In this document: positions 9,968-22,400 of the stretch, one piece after another
Numbering within the stretch: the stretch's first letter is position 1
Layout: each line of letters starts with the position of its first letter
Source of the DNA: Skeletonema tropicum
Taxonomy: Eukaryota > Bacillariophyta > Thalassiosirophyceae > Thalassiosirales > Thalassiosiraceae
NCBI GenBank assembly: GCA_037178625.1
Contig: CM074144.1
Location: forward strand, 806,001 to 870,000
Reading direction: 5' to 3'
Length of the DNA stretch: 64,000 nt
The notes under the pieces: generated by a model
The model's database searches: none
Seen by the model: the letters and a program-made list of their open reading frames with translations, nothing else
What the model was told of the DNA's origin: nothing
Made by a program: the position numbers and the translations under genes

Positions 9968-10009
9968 GCCGGGACGCGAAAGCGTCCCATTGGGACGCTC
10001 CGTCCCGGC
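9968..10009. repeat. GC-rich nested hairpin
   Basis: Outer arms GCCGGGACG (9968-9976) and CGTCCCGGC (10001-10009) enclose a tight inner hairpin, GGGACGC-GAAA-GCGTCCC (9971-9988), with a further GGGACG copy between. The alternative pairings make a compact fold. It lies 100 bases from a foldback element; no gene end is next to it, so a terminator role is not supported. Confidence 0.5.
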
Positions 10010-10109
10010 GCCGGAGGCGGCGGGAGGCAATTCTCCCCGTTTTTTGGCCAAATTTTTGTCACCGCCGCCGTTCAGCCCGCTGAAATTGCAAAATCCACCA
10101 CAAAATCCT

Positions 10110-10399
10110 CCATGCTACAGGGGTCAAAAAAGGTGTCTAACACCTCTTCGCACGTACACAAAATTGTAGGAATTGGTACACACCCAAAAAATGCTTCCCG
10201 CATTTTGTGGAGGAGAGAGAATAAGCCTGCAAAGTTTTTCTACGTACACGTACTACGATTCCTACAGTAGCTACTCCTACCTACCAAATTCGGGCGGGAA
10301 GATGACTTTTTCACTGTCACATCAGAAAATGCTAGCTGTTCGCTCAATATCGTTAGACACTTTTTCTGTAATTCACGTTTTTTGACCCCTGTAGCATGG
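10110..10399. repeat. Foldback (MITE-like) element, 290 bp
   Basis: The ends are 22-base perfect inverted repeats: 10110-10131, beginning CCATGCTACAGGGGTC, and its complement at 10378-10399. A second inner pair, GTGTCTAAC near 10133 and GTTAGACAC near 10346, extends the fold. No coding frame is present. Flanks share CACAAAA but not as a clean target duplication. An inner part (about 10228-10301) recurs inverted at 17091-17156, so the sequence is repeated in the genome. Confidence 0.6.
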
Positions 10400-10503
10400 C
10401 ACAAAAGTTCTTCCTACGCTTCCTTCCCGATCGAGATGTCAGCATCGGACAATAATTCATGCGCATGCATTGCCCATCGGTTAACTCAATATGTTATATT
10501 TTT

Positions 10504-11003
10504 NNNNNNNNNNNNNNNNNNNNNNNNNNNNNNNNNNNNNNNNNNNNNNNNNNNNNNNNNNNNNNNNNNNNNNNNNNNNNNNNNNNNNNNNNNNNNNNNN
10601 NNNNNNNNNNNNNNNNNNNNNNNNNNNNNNNNNNNNNNNNNNNNNNNNNNNNNNNNNNNNNNNNNNNNNNNNNNNNNNNNNNNNNNNNNNNNNNNNNNNN
10701 NNNNNNNNNNNNNNNNNNNNNNNNNNNNNNNNNNNNNNNNNNNNNNNNNNNNNNNNNNNNNNNNNNNNNNNNNNNNNNNNNNNNNNNNNNNNNNNNNNNN
10801 NNNNNNNNNNNNNNNNNNNNNNNNNNNNNNNNNNNNNNNNNNNNNNNNNNNNNNNNNNNNNNNNNNNNNNNNNNNNNNNNNNNNNNNNNNNNNNNNNNNN
10901 NNNNNNNNNNNNNNNNNNNNNNNNNNNNNNNNNNNNNNNNNNNNNNNNNNNNNNNNNNNNNNNNNNNNNNNNNNNNNNNNNNNNNNNNNNNNNNNNNNNN
11001 NNN
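10504..11003. other. Assembly gap, 500 N
   Basis: Exactly 500 unknown bases, a size typical of an arbitrary scaffold spacer. The true distance and content are unknown. Open frames crossing it are artefacts. Confidence 0.98.
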
Positions 11004-11153
11004 GTCCAGCCCTGAAGTGAACGATGGGATGAGTTTGTCATGATACCAAGCAGAATAATTAAATGGATAGAAAGTTACAAAAAAACATGCCGGCCTAGCG
11101 ATGCGCTGCTGTACCTTGTCCAACATAGCGACGAGGGGAATGAAGAGAGAGCA

Positions 11154-11740
11154 TTAATTGCAATGATTTCCCACGCTGTGTGCCGTGGCGGCGAGATAGA
11201 AATGGGAGAAGACAGGAACCATCTCCTTTTGATGGGCGGAAATCAAGAACGGGCAGGTCATGCAAGGCAGACACTCTCCTATTCTTCTCCTGACTCGAAA
11301 GAAGAATGCAGCTGCTGCTGGCGGGCACTTGCATGTTGGGCAGACTAGATTGTGGAATCGCATGCTCCCACATTCGAAGCCATTACAATGACAACGCCAG
11401 GTGGCATTTGATAAATTTTGCATTTGCAGGGACTTCTTCCGGTACACATCAATCGACCAATTATTATTAGACACCAAGTTGAAGTCCTTTCGCTCACGCA
11501 GGTTGCGAGTGTGCTGATGTGCTACTGCAATGGTCTGCAGGAGCTGGGGAGAAAAAGTCTATGAAACTGACGGTGAAGGGAAACATTACATAAGATTACA
11601 TACTGATAGTGGACCAGCATTTGATAAGCACCATCAGGCGTAGATGGATATGAAAAGATGAACATCGCAACATTGGGAGGAAGCTTGGCATAAGTGATAA
11701 GGTAGACTGACATTAATTGGCTTTCATTGGATCCATTCAT
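11154..11740 (-). CDS. Putative two-exon gene with a Cys-rich C-terminal region
   Basis: Exon 1 from ATG 11740 reads MNGSNESQLMSVYLITY and on to MLVHYQY. A phase-0 intron would begin at GTAATC near 11608 and end at a pyrimidine-rich acceptor near 11535 (CCCCAG or CTGCAG). Exon 2 continues through NLRERKDFN to a cluster WRCHCNGFECGS...VCPTCKCP, spaced like a zinc-binding knuckle, and stops at 11154. I recognise no family. The donor is weak and the tail after the Cys cluster is unconvincing, so the end may differ. Its neighbour upstream is the SPFH gene, on the same strand. Confidence 0.3.
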
Positions 11741-12074
11741 GCATAAGTCGCAAGAAGTAATCTCTTCTTTATCATCTTCTTGCTTTGTGGGTGTGTATGT
11801 ACTTCTACTATGATGATGTAACTATGTACGTGTGGTCTATTTGCTACGCACGAGGAGCAAGAGTGTCGTCCCATGGGGACTCCCATTATTAAAGTTGATC
11901 GTCCCAGCGATTTGGACCTTCGTAGAAAATGAGAATGAGGCAAACGGTTCCGAGAAAGTGTCACAACGTGACTGGGACACGCGAAAATTCAAAGAATGCG
12001 TCGAAGGTGGAATTGATAAACATGTAAATACTCTGATTAGATATCCCTACTATTGCATAAAAACAACAATCCGT

Positions 12075-15048
12075 TCACTGGTGCCCCCCGTTCGATCCAT
12101 TCGCTGCAATACCAAGCCTAGTTAGAGCATGGAGGTCATTGTTGAGGTGGTGCATGGAAGAGAGAGCGAAAGGGCTCTCCTTATTGACGCTAGGATCAAG
12201 ATAGACTATCTTCTCAACACCCTTGTTGGACTCAACAACCATGTCAGAATAAATAGAAAGCAAGGCCTCTTGTTTACCGAGATCTGTCTTCGCAATCATT
12301 TCAGCCCTATCAGCTTCAGCTTCGGCCTTGAGCTTAATAGATTCAGCCTCGGCCTTTGCCTTGATTCTTAGCGCTTCACCTTCCGCCATGGCTTGATCAA
12401 TGAGGCGTTGATTCTCTGCATCGGCGGCAGTCTTCTTTGCTGATGCGTCAGCCAGCGCAGCAATGTTCTTAACTTCTGCGGCAGTCTTTTCTTTCTGCGT
12501 TGAGATGAGACTCATACCTTCCAAATTCGCCATCTCATTTTCTATCTGAGCAGTAGTCAAGGCATGCTTAGAGATCTGCTCTGCAAGATCGTCATCCATA
12601 ATTTTGAATGCTTCAATTCGAATATTGGAGATGTTCACACCGTAGCGTTGCTGAAAATCGTCGTGCAACTTGCTCATGAAATCATCTGCAGAAATATCAA
12701 CAACAGTTGTCAGCCATGTATCATTATCATGTCGTTGAGGAGCAAGCATATGGTTGGTGAACGTTGACTTACCATGGGTCTTAACAAAGAATTCAGCCAT
12801 AGGGGCGCTGGGACCAGGGCCAGGGGCATTCCCAGCCGTATCCGACGTCTCCATCCTATTGACGAGCTGCTTCAAACTGGTATCTGGAGCTAATTCTGCA
12901 TTCGATTGCTGCAAGTCGCTTGCTACATTTGCAGCCAAGCCACCTACGCTTACGCTATTGGACTGTGCAATTTCATTGAGGGCTGTGCTTCTAATGATAT
13001 TCGTCAGGGTAGCAATCGCAGTCTCACGCACTAGGTCTTCTAGCTCATCTGTGTTAATCATGAGGATGCATTTCTCTGGATCGCTAATCGAGTAGAAAAC
13101 GTCAGCCCTGATTCCCACCTTGACCAGATCCTTTGTCTCACAAATAGTCAAGTCAGCATCTTTATCGGTGATAAGATCACTGATATCTTGCTTTGATTTC
13201 TTCGTAGACCCGGCTTCCGCAGATTTACCATCTTGGGATCTTTTCATTGACATAGATCTAGCCATTTTCTCACTACCACTAAGCGTGGCGAGACGAATAC
13301 TCTTCTCCTGCGTCGATAGGAAACGATGAACGATGTGTGTTGCTGAATGAATCTCGTGCGATCCATTACGTAATACCTTCAACACTCCATCATCATAAGT
13401 CACTCCAACTTGACCTGTCTGAACCTGCACTATCTTCCTGGACCCAAGCTGAATGTAAAATGTAGAAACCAAAACCAGGAGGGCAAGATGGATATAAGCG
13501 ATATAATCATCTTAATTGGGTCGATACTCTTGAAATGACATGGGCTCACCTGAATCAAACGCTCTTCTGCATCTCTGAAGGAATCAAAAGAGAAATCAGC
13601 CGAGTCAAACTCGTAAAGTCCTGGCTCTGTAATGAAGACAGGGTCGTTATCTTTCCAAGCTAATGCAACCTTTCCTTTGGTGACTCGAAAAATCGTGATG
13701 GTTCCTTAAGAGCAAAAATGCATATGAGTATTTATAGACGTCGCAATTTGCTGCACAAGGTTCCAAGGAATCAACTTACCGTGTTGAATACAGTGACTCT
13801 TCGTTATGTCCTCAAAGCCTACGACTTGAAAGTCAGTACTCTCAATAGTATGCTCGCCTTCACCCAAGAGACGGGAAGTGGTGTCCTGAATGCACTTTGC
13901 TAGCATACCTTTTACCACGCAGACCTTGTGAATACTTCCATGTGATATAACTGGATCTGACACTTTGACAAAGCCATCAAACTTGAACATGTGATTGGCA
14001 ATGTAATGAGTTCCTTGGCCGAGTAGCTACGCGGAAAGAGGAAAATGAAGTGAGTGTAAATTGTATTGGTATTGACAGTCGTTCGATAAAAGGAATATTA
14101 TTGCACAATCTTGATAATGTTCTCACCCTTGGAACGACAGTCTCGACACCGTCAATCAACACAACTACCCACACCTTGGCAAAATATCCACGGTCCACTC
14201 GTAGGTAATTGTAGCGTCCATGTGAGAAGTTCTTCGTTTCACTAATCGATATCTTGCCAAAGATAGAGACGGTACCGGAATTGAAAACATGGGTGCCGAC
14301 ATCTAGAAGTACTTCCGTTCCTTGTTCTCGAATCAAACCAACTTCTCCCGGTAATACACGGATGATACGGACTTGTCCCACATTGATGTAATCATCATCC
14401 AATGACTTGTTACGATCAATCCAGGAAGCTTTGACAGGATTCTTTATCAGCCACCACCTCCCCTCAGCCACAGCATAAGTCTTCCCATCCATTGCATAAA
14501 ATGAGACACAACCTGGCTTCACCACATGTCCCATCACACCAGGGGCTTTCAAATGTGAAGTGACATGTTTTGCTAAGCTTAGTTGTGCTTGCATGAATTC
14601 GCCTTTGTAGTCAAACACTTTGTCAGGCTCTCCCTCTCTCCTGCTTCCGCCGTCGCTTCTCTTCTTCTTCTCCTTCTCAAAATTGGCAGCAGCGCTTGAC
14701 TCAGTGAGAATATTGATCATGCTGTACATGATAGAGAGGCCACAAGGAAATAACGAGAATGAGATACATCTTCAGAGGAGCAATGATACAACACATGTAC
14801 TAATACTATAGATCAAAGATATCTCACTCTGCTATTGTAGATGGCTTCTTCGAATCAGCATTTGGGCTGCGTAAGGGAAGCTTTGTCATGTAGCCGACGC
14901 AATCTTCAAGAGTTAGGGGGAGATAGCTGGAGTTGAGTGGGCTGTCGGGCTTCTCAACGAGCGTCAAGCTCTCGAAGCTCATGGAATCTTTATTCGCTCC
15001 TGCTCCATCTTGTGGCAGCACCGGCGTCAAGGATGATAATAACTTCAT
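12075..15048 (-). CDS. SPFH/Band 7 domain protein, five exons
   Basis: Exons 15048-14828, 14721-14127, 14026-13780, 13704-13550 and 13448-12075 join in frame with GT-AG borders (donors GTGAGA, GTGAGA, GTAAGT, GTGAGC) into 863 residues. The start is ATG 15048 (MKLLSSLTPVL); using ATG 14729 would lose the first exon, which splices cleanly. The middle reads like Band 7 proteins (VLPGEVGLIREQG, then LGQGTHYI across the second intron). Near residues 700-805 is a long Ala/Glu/Lys coiled coil (KAKAEAESIKLKAEAEAD) typical of stomatin, prohibitin and flotillin relatives that form membrane-bound rings. No clear membrane segment is visible. A basic linker, KKRSDGGSRR, lies early in exon 2. Partner and compartment are unknown. 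Confidence 0.75.
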
Positions 15049-15356
15049 CTTTTCTTTCGATTGATGTACTTTTCGTATTGTTTTATGATTTGTTTCTTTG
15101 CTAAATAATACTTAGCTTGGTGATGCATTTTGAGCATAAGAGGGTTCGCAAGAATCTGCCAAGGTAGGTCCACGATTCGTGCCGTGCCGTTTGAAGTTTG
15201 AATCTTCCGATTCCGGATCGGAACTAACACTTCACCTTCAAACAAAACTTGCCGCCACCTTGAATGGAGAGAGAAGGAATCTGCGGAGCATTGGACCCAT
15301 GCTGCGCCACAGCACCAACCCGACATTTGTGTGTTTCGTGGGCATGAGATTGTTAT

Positions 15357-15569
15357 GCACGCGAATGAACGCGCATGCACGCGTATGGACGCGCTTCGCA
15401 TGAACGCCCACGCACGCTATGGACGCCCTAATGTACGCCCACGCACGCTATGGACGCCCTAATCCCTAATGTACGCTGTACGCCAATGAACGCTGTGGAC
15501 GCCATGATGTACGCCAATGAACGCTATGGACGCCATGAATGTACGCCATGAACGCTATGAACGCCATGA
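15357..15569. repeat. Degenerate minisatellite, ACGC-rich
   Basis: Irregular tandem units of roughly 20-30 bases made of GAACGC, GGACGCC and TGTACGCC words, such as TGTACGCCAATGAACGCTAT. The words recur in the regular 30-base array at 18631, so the two are related. It lies about 300 bases upstream of the SPFH gene start. Confidence 0.7.
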
Positions 15570-16095
15570 CACCTTGGTTGTAGGAGGTCGAGGGAACGCC
15601 GATGCTATCAAGGTATTATCATCACGAAAAAATATTATGCAAATGAGCTGTGTATTGTAGACTGCAATCTGAAATCTGAAAGCATCGCTAATTAAGTTAT
15701 CGGCGGTAATACCGCCGATACACCGCCGCAGCCAGCAGCTCTCGCGGTAGTCCTCTTCAACCGAAACACTGTGACAACTTTTAATTGTGGCTTGCGCGCG
15801 TATGGTCAAGAGGAAGCCGCGTAAACGTTTTAGCCCATGCTAGATGTGGAAACTGAATGGGTGGTGACGAACCGCGCCGGCTGTGATGGTCTATTTCAAC
15901 AAATCAAATGAAACTGAAAGGGCGAGACATTGAGTTGGAATAGCACAATATAAAATTAATTTGTATTATTTCTGCATTTATACATCCATTAGGGGATGGT
16001 ACTTCAGATCATGGTGAACGAGGAATGCAACACAATCCACTGCCATCCGGTGCAGCTGCAAATCATCAGGACAAGTTGAGAATATCAACAATTTC
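15570..16095. other. Intergenic, small hairpin only
   Basis: No gene supported. A short perfect hairpin, TCGGCGGTA-TACCGCCGA, lies near 15700; the rest is unremarkable and becomes AT-rich towards 16000. Confidence 0.45.
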
Positions 16096-16419
16096 GTGCA
16101 AGGCGTTCCAGCCATTGGCTATGAATACGAACAAACGGAGTATGCTGGCTCTGGATCTTTTGAGATTGACGAGCCTCCCATTCCACAGGCAAGGGAAGCT
16201 TCGTCTCCAAGTGGGTCTCCCATTGATTCGTTACTCGCCGCTGCTCAATCTGCTGCTCAATCTGCTGCTCAATCTGCAGCCTCTAGGTTCGGTGGCTATA
16301 TGCCGGAGAATCTCAATGGCGTCTTCGATATGCCGGAGAATTTCAATGGCGTCTTCGCTGGCGGCCGTCGTAAAAGCATGCGTGAGAAGAAGCCGAATCG
16401 TCTTTTTAGCCCAAGTTAA
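16096..16419 (+). CDS. Hypothetical small protein with short internal repeats
   Basis: The frame is open from about 16013 to a stop at 16419 without a good ATG, so the true start may be an upstream exon. The protein looks real in composition: an acidic N-terminal part (GYEYEQTEY), a run of AAQS repeats, a duplicated MPENxNGVF motif, and a basic tail (GRRKSMREKKPNRLF) that might bind nucleic acid. I recognise no family. No neighbour within a kilobase gives context. Confidence 0.35.
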   Translation: MQGVPAIGYEYEQTEYAGSGSFEIDEPPIPQAREASSPSGSPIDSLLAAAQSAAQSAAQSAASRFGGYMPENLNGVFDMPENFNGVFAGGRRKSMREKKPNRLFSPS

Positions 16420-18600
16420 AAATGGGTTTGTCACCTGTGCACTGTTTTGTTTGTTTGATTGATTGAAGAAAAGGGGGGGTTCCAAGAAGTGATTTTAGAT
16501 GCTGTCCGTTCGAAATGGACATGATATTACCAGATACTTATTATTGTCAGTATCAACCCACATAGGAAACGATAAATGATAAATGAGGAACTTACCAACC
16601 CAGACTATTATGCCCCGTCCGATCGGCCCCGTGTCAAGCAAAACGATTTTTGCGTGCTTTGCGCGCTAACAAAAAAATCCGTCTAAATTAGCAAACTACT
16701 AACAAAATGATCAAAATAATTACTGAAAGTGATATTCTTCCTAGCTCGGCTATGTTGAGGTGGAGGAGGCAGTTTGATGAAGCCTAGTTGCATCTATGCA
16801 TATGAAGATCCTATGTTGAACTGGGTGGTAGAAAATTCGGCCAGGAAAAGGTACCTCAAATGTGGCCCTAGTTAATTTGTTAGTGTGAAATGTGGGGTCG
16901 AATACTGACTCCCACGTTGAATTTTGACCTCTGCCAAGGGGATAACCGAATTCTACATGAAATTTTGGGTCAGAAAGAGTCTTGGTTTACTTATTGTTGT
17001 CGATGATGCTCTCTCTATCAGCGCTGCCAAAATAGCAAGCGTACAGTTAGTATTTTGTGAGCATTGTCTGTTGCGACATTGATAAAAGCATGTTCCCGCC
17101 GGAATTGGGTAGGAGTAGCTACTGTAGGAATCGTCATACGTACGTAGAATTTTTTTGCTTGACGCGGGGATTGGTCTGACGGGGCTTATTGTTTCATCGC
17201 CTACCAGCAGTTCTGTAGGCAGCTGGTTTGTGCTGGTGGACGATCCTTAGACTTAATGTAGTAATTCCTATGAGTAACTTAAGTCCAAGGATCTACATAC
17301 GTACGAAGGAATAAGTATATTAAGTCCAAGGATAGCGAGAAAATCCTGAAAGGAGTCTTTAAATTGAGAGTTCCTTAAAATATATCCATCACCCATTAAA
17401 ACTCGATGATGCACAAGATGACGAGAAGATGACGCCACAATCAACAATCGGCCGACAATACGAAGCAATAACAGCCTTAAATAATAATATAATAGAACGA
17501 CAACACAGACACTCCACCATCTTGAATGATGTTTGAATTGTGTGGTCGGTGGGCTGCAAAACTCAACGCCCGTGGACGTATTCACAGTCAAGGCAACGAT
17601 AGCGATTTCATGCTGACACAATACATCACATCATAGTTCTGCCTTCATTTAGGAGAGCTAATGATCAATATACAACGCAACAATGGCAGACCCGTAATCG
17701 CATGAGTGTTTTAGTCGATGGATCACATTCGACCGTGACGGAAATGTGTATTTTACAATGGCACTGGTAAAATATAAGATGGTAGAAATCTGTCAAGTTT
17801 GGACATCAACCATGGTTACAACGAATGACAAACATATTACGCACACACTATGCGGTATATGTAGGCTAGACCTACTTAATAGTGGGTATTAAGCGGCCAA
17901 GTCGGTAGCTCGCGTTAATCGATGCTTTTGGGCGTGTGTCCGACGCTAGATTGGATGCGGTACTTTTGGCCGACACATAATGATACGGCCGCTGAACGAT
18001 GGGGAGTGAAGAGGGTACAAGTCCTCGAATAACATCCGATTACTCGATGGAAACAACAGAGTCTGCACTGTGGTATTCTTATGAATGGTTAGACGTTCTT
18101 GAGACTGCCATTGCACAGAGACAGATGGTGCAATCTCATACATTCAAATGCTGAAAACGTGTGTTGGAGTCTTGTGCAGAACAGTAAAGTAAGCAGAGAG
18201 TAATATGATACAATGATAGTCAAACTAATAAAGCAGCAAGAAAGTTGGTAAAAAGAAGGGTGCTTAGCAGCTTGCGATATTTAGAAAACAAGCACTATTA
18301 TTTTTTTGGTAGGTTGCATCCTGTAGCTTATCAGTACATAGCATTTCCAAATCACAATAATGTCAACTCAAAGTTGGAGATCAATAGAACAACATTGTAT
18401 GGTACTTTTAGGCCAAGCTGCGTCCATCATGTCTCTGTCGACAATGTAAATCTTATCTCCGTATGTGCACACAGATCTTGCAGACTTTTCTTTTTCTCTT
18501 CTCTTTCTCCCCTCATCTCCCTCGCTTTCCTTAAAACTCATCCACCAGCACAACCTACCTCGATGCCGTTCTGTATGCCCTCGAACTCTCTAGAGACATA
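16420..18600. other. Long intergenic stretch with dispersed repeats
   Basis: No gene supported over about 2.2 kb. The frames present (for example 17268-17621, minus) lack domain features. It contains a relative of the foldback element at 17091-17156, and a short direct repeat ACTTAAGTCCAAGGAT-like at about 17278 and 17317. Confidence 0.45.
17091..17156 (-). repeat. Second copy of the foldback-element core
   Basis: The words TAGGAGTAGCTACTGTAGGAA, CGTACGTAGAA and flanking CCCGCC match, in inverted orientation, 10228-10301 inside the foldback element. It lacks the 22-base ends, so it is a fragment or the shared core of a wider family. Confidence 0.55.
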
Positions 18601-18630
18601 GAGAGAGAGAGGAGAGAGAGACGCCTATGA

Positions 18631-18845
18631 ACGAGATGTACGCCCACGCACGCTATGAACGCGAGATGTACGCCCACGCACGCTATGAACGCGAGATGTA
18701 CGCCCACGCACGCTACGAACGCGAGATGTACGCCCACGCACGCTACGAACGCGAGATGTACGCCCACGCACGCTACGAACGCGAGATGTACGCCCACGCA
18801 CGCTAGCGTTCATTCGCGTTCATTCGCGTTCATGCGCGTTCATTT
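18631..18845. repeat. 30-bp minisatellite followed by a 10-bp array of the opposite sense
   Basis: Almost six copies of a 30-base unit (words GCGAGATGTA, CGCCCACGCA, CGCTAYGAAC) run from 18631 to 18805. They are followed at once by four 10-base units, GCGTTCATTC and variants (18806-18845), which carry the complement of the GAAC-GCG word. Because 30 is divisible by three, all frames through it stay open and give a false 10-residue repeat protein. There are no spacers, so it is not CRISPR. Confidence 0.9.
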
Positions 18846-19430
18846 CAACCCTCCTTCAACGTACAGTCGTCGTACGGTTATTTTGACACACGCTTATTTT
18901 GACATTACAGTTATTTTGACACAGCAGCAGAGAACACTACCTTCTCTTATCGCTGGCTTCCCCGCTTCTCCCGAGGAGGGAGAAGAGGCAGCTCAGCCAC
19001 ACAAACCACCATGACCATGACCATGACATTACCATACACAATACTTACACAATACAGCGAGACAAATTAATAAAGTAAACGACCAATGAGTGCTGCTAGA
19101 TGTGCTGCGGGCGATTATTGCGACATGGAAGGCCTCCCTTGCCGCCTGAAGGCAGCAGGGATTCGAGACACTTTTGTCTTCGTTGCGGACATCAGAAGCA
19201 TGCGACCAGCTGTCCAAATATCTTTCCTTGAGCTAGCCTGATGGATCAAACAGACAAGGAAATGGAGATTAGTTCAACGAGGAATGTCTCTGAAAAATCT
19301 CAGGGACGAACCCAAACGACACTCTTCTCTCTCCAGAGAGAGAACAGATAATGGAAAGCATCTATGTTAAAGATTCAAAAAAGGCGCACCATTACTACTT
19401 TACAACATACATCTGCTCACACAATCATTC
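18846..19430. other. Intergenic 3' of the PIP kinase
   Basis: No gene supported. It contains three repeats of TTATTTTGACA near 18870-18920 and a CCATGA triplet run near 19010. The region lies downstream of the kinase stop at 19431. Confidence 0.45.
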
Positions 19431-22400
19431 TCACTCCACGAGGTCACCAATAAACTTGATAAAGCGCTTCCCATACGTTTCAGGGTCCACACAACTTATA
19501 TTATCAGCGTCCCCTCCAGCTGCCTTCTTTATGACAGTCTCTCCCATCTTCCGAGCATTGTAATACTGTAGAATGTCAATGATGCCACAATAGTATGTTT
19601 CTGGTCGTAATGGAGTACCTCCTTGTATGCCCAAGTCAGACATGGATGTGATTGGATTAGATGCTAATGATGACGATGGAGGGGTCGATGATTTCTTTGG
19701 AGAAGATGAAGATCGTCCTCCTCCTCCTCCCTTCGGATGAGAAGGTGGTGGTTGTTTTCTTGGCGGAGATGATCCATTGCCATGGATACTTTTTCGCATC
19801 AGCACGTTTCGTCGATGTGGAGTGTTTGTCATTGGTAGTGGAGGTTCAGTCGATGATTCCTTGATCGCTGATGATGAGAGGTCTCCTCCTCCTGTATCCA
19901 ATCCTACTTTCCGCTCACTCAACCTTGGAGTTATCTTCTCATCCACACCACCACCACCATCCACACTACTACTATAACTTGCATCATCACCACAATCATT
20001 ATGCAACCCCAACAACAAACTATAATCCATAATCCCCATAGTTGCCAAAAACGCCGCATCAACCTCCAACTGCGACATAAACGCCTCCCTCTCCCTCTCA
20101 TTCCGAAACCTCAACTTCTTCCCCTCCTCCAAAATATCCAAATCCTTCAACACACTCTCCCCCTCCCCGGACTTTCGTCCCACCGTACTCCCCTTCAAAT
20201 CCCACACACGATCAATCTTCTTTTCGGTATGGAAGACACTCCGCATAATGACAAAGTGTAGTCTAGTATTGTCGGCATTGGGCATACAGACGCGGTAGAG
20301 GCCGTAGAAGTGGGTTAGGAATGTGTGGGGGTAGCGGGTTAGGTGACGGTAGTAGGCGGGGAGGATGAGGCGGAGGAATTTTTGTTCGGTGTAGGTAAGG
20401 GTTTTGATCATGTAGCGTCCGTCGTGGGAGTAAAAGAAGAACTGATGAATGATGATGTGATGGAAAGAGAGAGAGAAGGGAGAGTGTGAGGTGCATGCAC
20501 ATGGCAAAAGAGTCAAAGTTTCACAAAAGAGACGGATATGTACAAACACAACGAAGCCAACAAAAGCACACACACACAAACTGCAATTATTAAACTCACC
20601 TGACCACTCTTGGCATTACTCGCAAACTCATACAAATTAAATTTCCCACAAATCGAATGCAAAAACGTTTGCTTCTCTACACCAAACAATGTCCGTATCC
20701 GTTGAAATACCACGGGTGCATATACCTTGAACTTGTACTTGTGTGGGAGTGGTTCGGACGTGTTGGAACCGAGGTAAAAGGTGTTGGGGGAGAATTTGTA
20801 TTTGGAGATTCGAGTGCATTGGGTTGTTAGGTAGTTGTCTTGTTGTTGTTTATGTTGGGTTGATTGACTGTTGTTGTCATTGTCATTGTCGGGTGGATGG
20901 TGGTGATGGTGGTTGTTTGTGGTTGATGGAGTGGTATCAACTGTGGAGGACACTTTTAATGGACCTAATACCACCTCACATTGAGGGGTGAGGTAGTCAT
21001 CATCTTCTTGGAATTGCTGTTGACTCACACAACAAGTTTGACTCGTGCTGCCATTGTCATTGTCACAACAAGTTTGACTCGTGCTGCCATTGTCGGGTGC
21101 TGCATTAGTAGAAGTAACTTTTAATGGACCCAATTGCACCTCAATCCTCTGTAGTTGTTGCTGCTTCTTCTTTTGTGACGGTGATTGAATTTTCGAATTC
21201 AACTCTTTTTCCACATCCTCATTCCTCTCATCCTCATTCTCTTTCATCATCATCATCTTCTTCTTCTTCTCTTCATTCTTCTTCAACTCCACCCTCTTCC
21301 TCTCCTCTTCCTCCTCCAACAACTCACTCTCCTCCCACATCTTGGCCTCCAATTCACATTCCACCCCATTGGCACCCCCCACACTTTCACGTACACCCAA
21401 CATCATCCCGGCAGTTAATGCATACCGTGCATGACGACGGTGTATTTTTTTACTCGATTTGGTAACGATTGGATTGGGTGTGATGTTAAGTCGTGTTGGT
21501 TTGCCATAGCGGTTTTGGTAGGTGGTGGATGTTTTGGTAGGTGCGGATCGATTTCTTCTAACAGCATTGGAATTATTATTGGAAGTGGAGCCCCCACCAC
21601 TACTACCCCCGTTTTGGTTGAATGCATCAGTGGAACTTCGTCGTAATGTCCTTCCCTTTGTACTACCATTACCCCTTTTACTACTATTACCATGTTTATT
21701 ACTTCGTCCCTCACGTTTTCGTCGTAAACTCTCCTCATGTAATAATTTCCACTCATTCCACTCCTCTCTCCAACTTTGATTCCATAATGGTAACAATGTT
21801 TGAATTTGGGATGTGGGGACAATTTCAATGGAGGGGCCGTTGAGTGAGGAATCTACGGAGGATATGGAAAGTTCCCGTCTTGTATTATTTATGGATGTTG
21901 TTGTTGTTGCTGTAGTAGTAGTAGTACTGTTGTTAGTATTGTTGGTGGTGGTGGTGGTGGGAGGAGTCAGGGGTGAAAAGGATGGTGGATGAAGTGGCAT
22001 TTCCGATGGCAAATCTTGTGCTGCTGCTGCTGCTGTAGTAGTAGTTGTTGTTGCAGTTGATGATACTACTCCATGATGATTCGCTGCTGATAATATTGTA
22101 GAATTCAACTGATAATGATGCCGAATAACACCATCCCGATAACCCTCACTACAATCATCCTCTTCCCAATCACTTTCCACATCATCTTCATAACAATCAT
22201 CATGATGTTGTTCCGCTGCTGCTGCTGCTGCAACTGCAGTCGTCCAATAATTGAATTTATTATTATTCGTCACAGTAGTAGTATCATTCACCGCAGCAGT
22301 AGTAGCCGATGCCGCAATGGTCGTATTTCTCCTAACCTGTTCCTCCCGTGCCAATTGCTCCTCTTCCAATCGTCGTCGTGCCACATCTGCCTCGTGTAGT

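Noticed and set aside
10382..11126. Long frames through 10504-11003
   Set aside because: They consist of N bases in the scaffold gap.
18631..18845. CRISPR array
   Set aside because: Repeats abut directly with no spacers, and the genome is eukaryotic.
18555..19014. Ten-residue repeat proteins on both strands
   Set aside because: All come from the 30-base minisatellite, whose period is a multiple of three.
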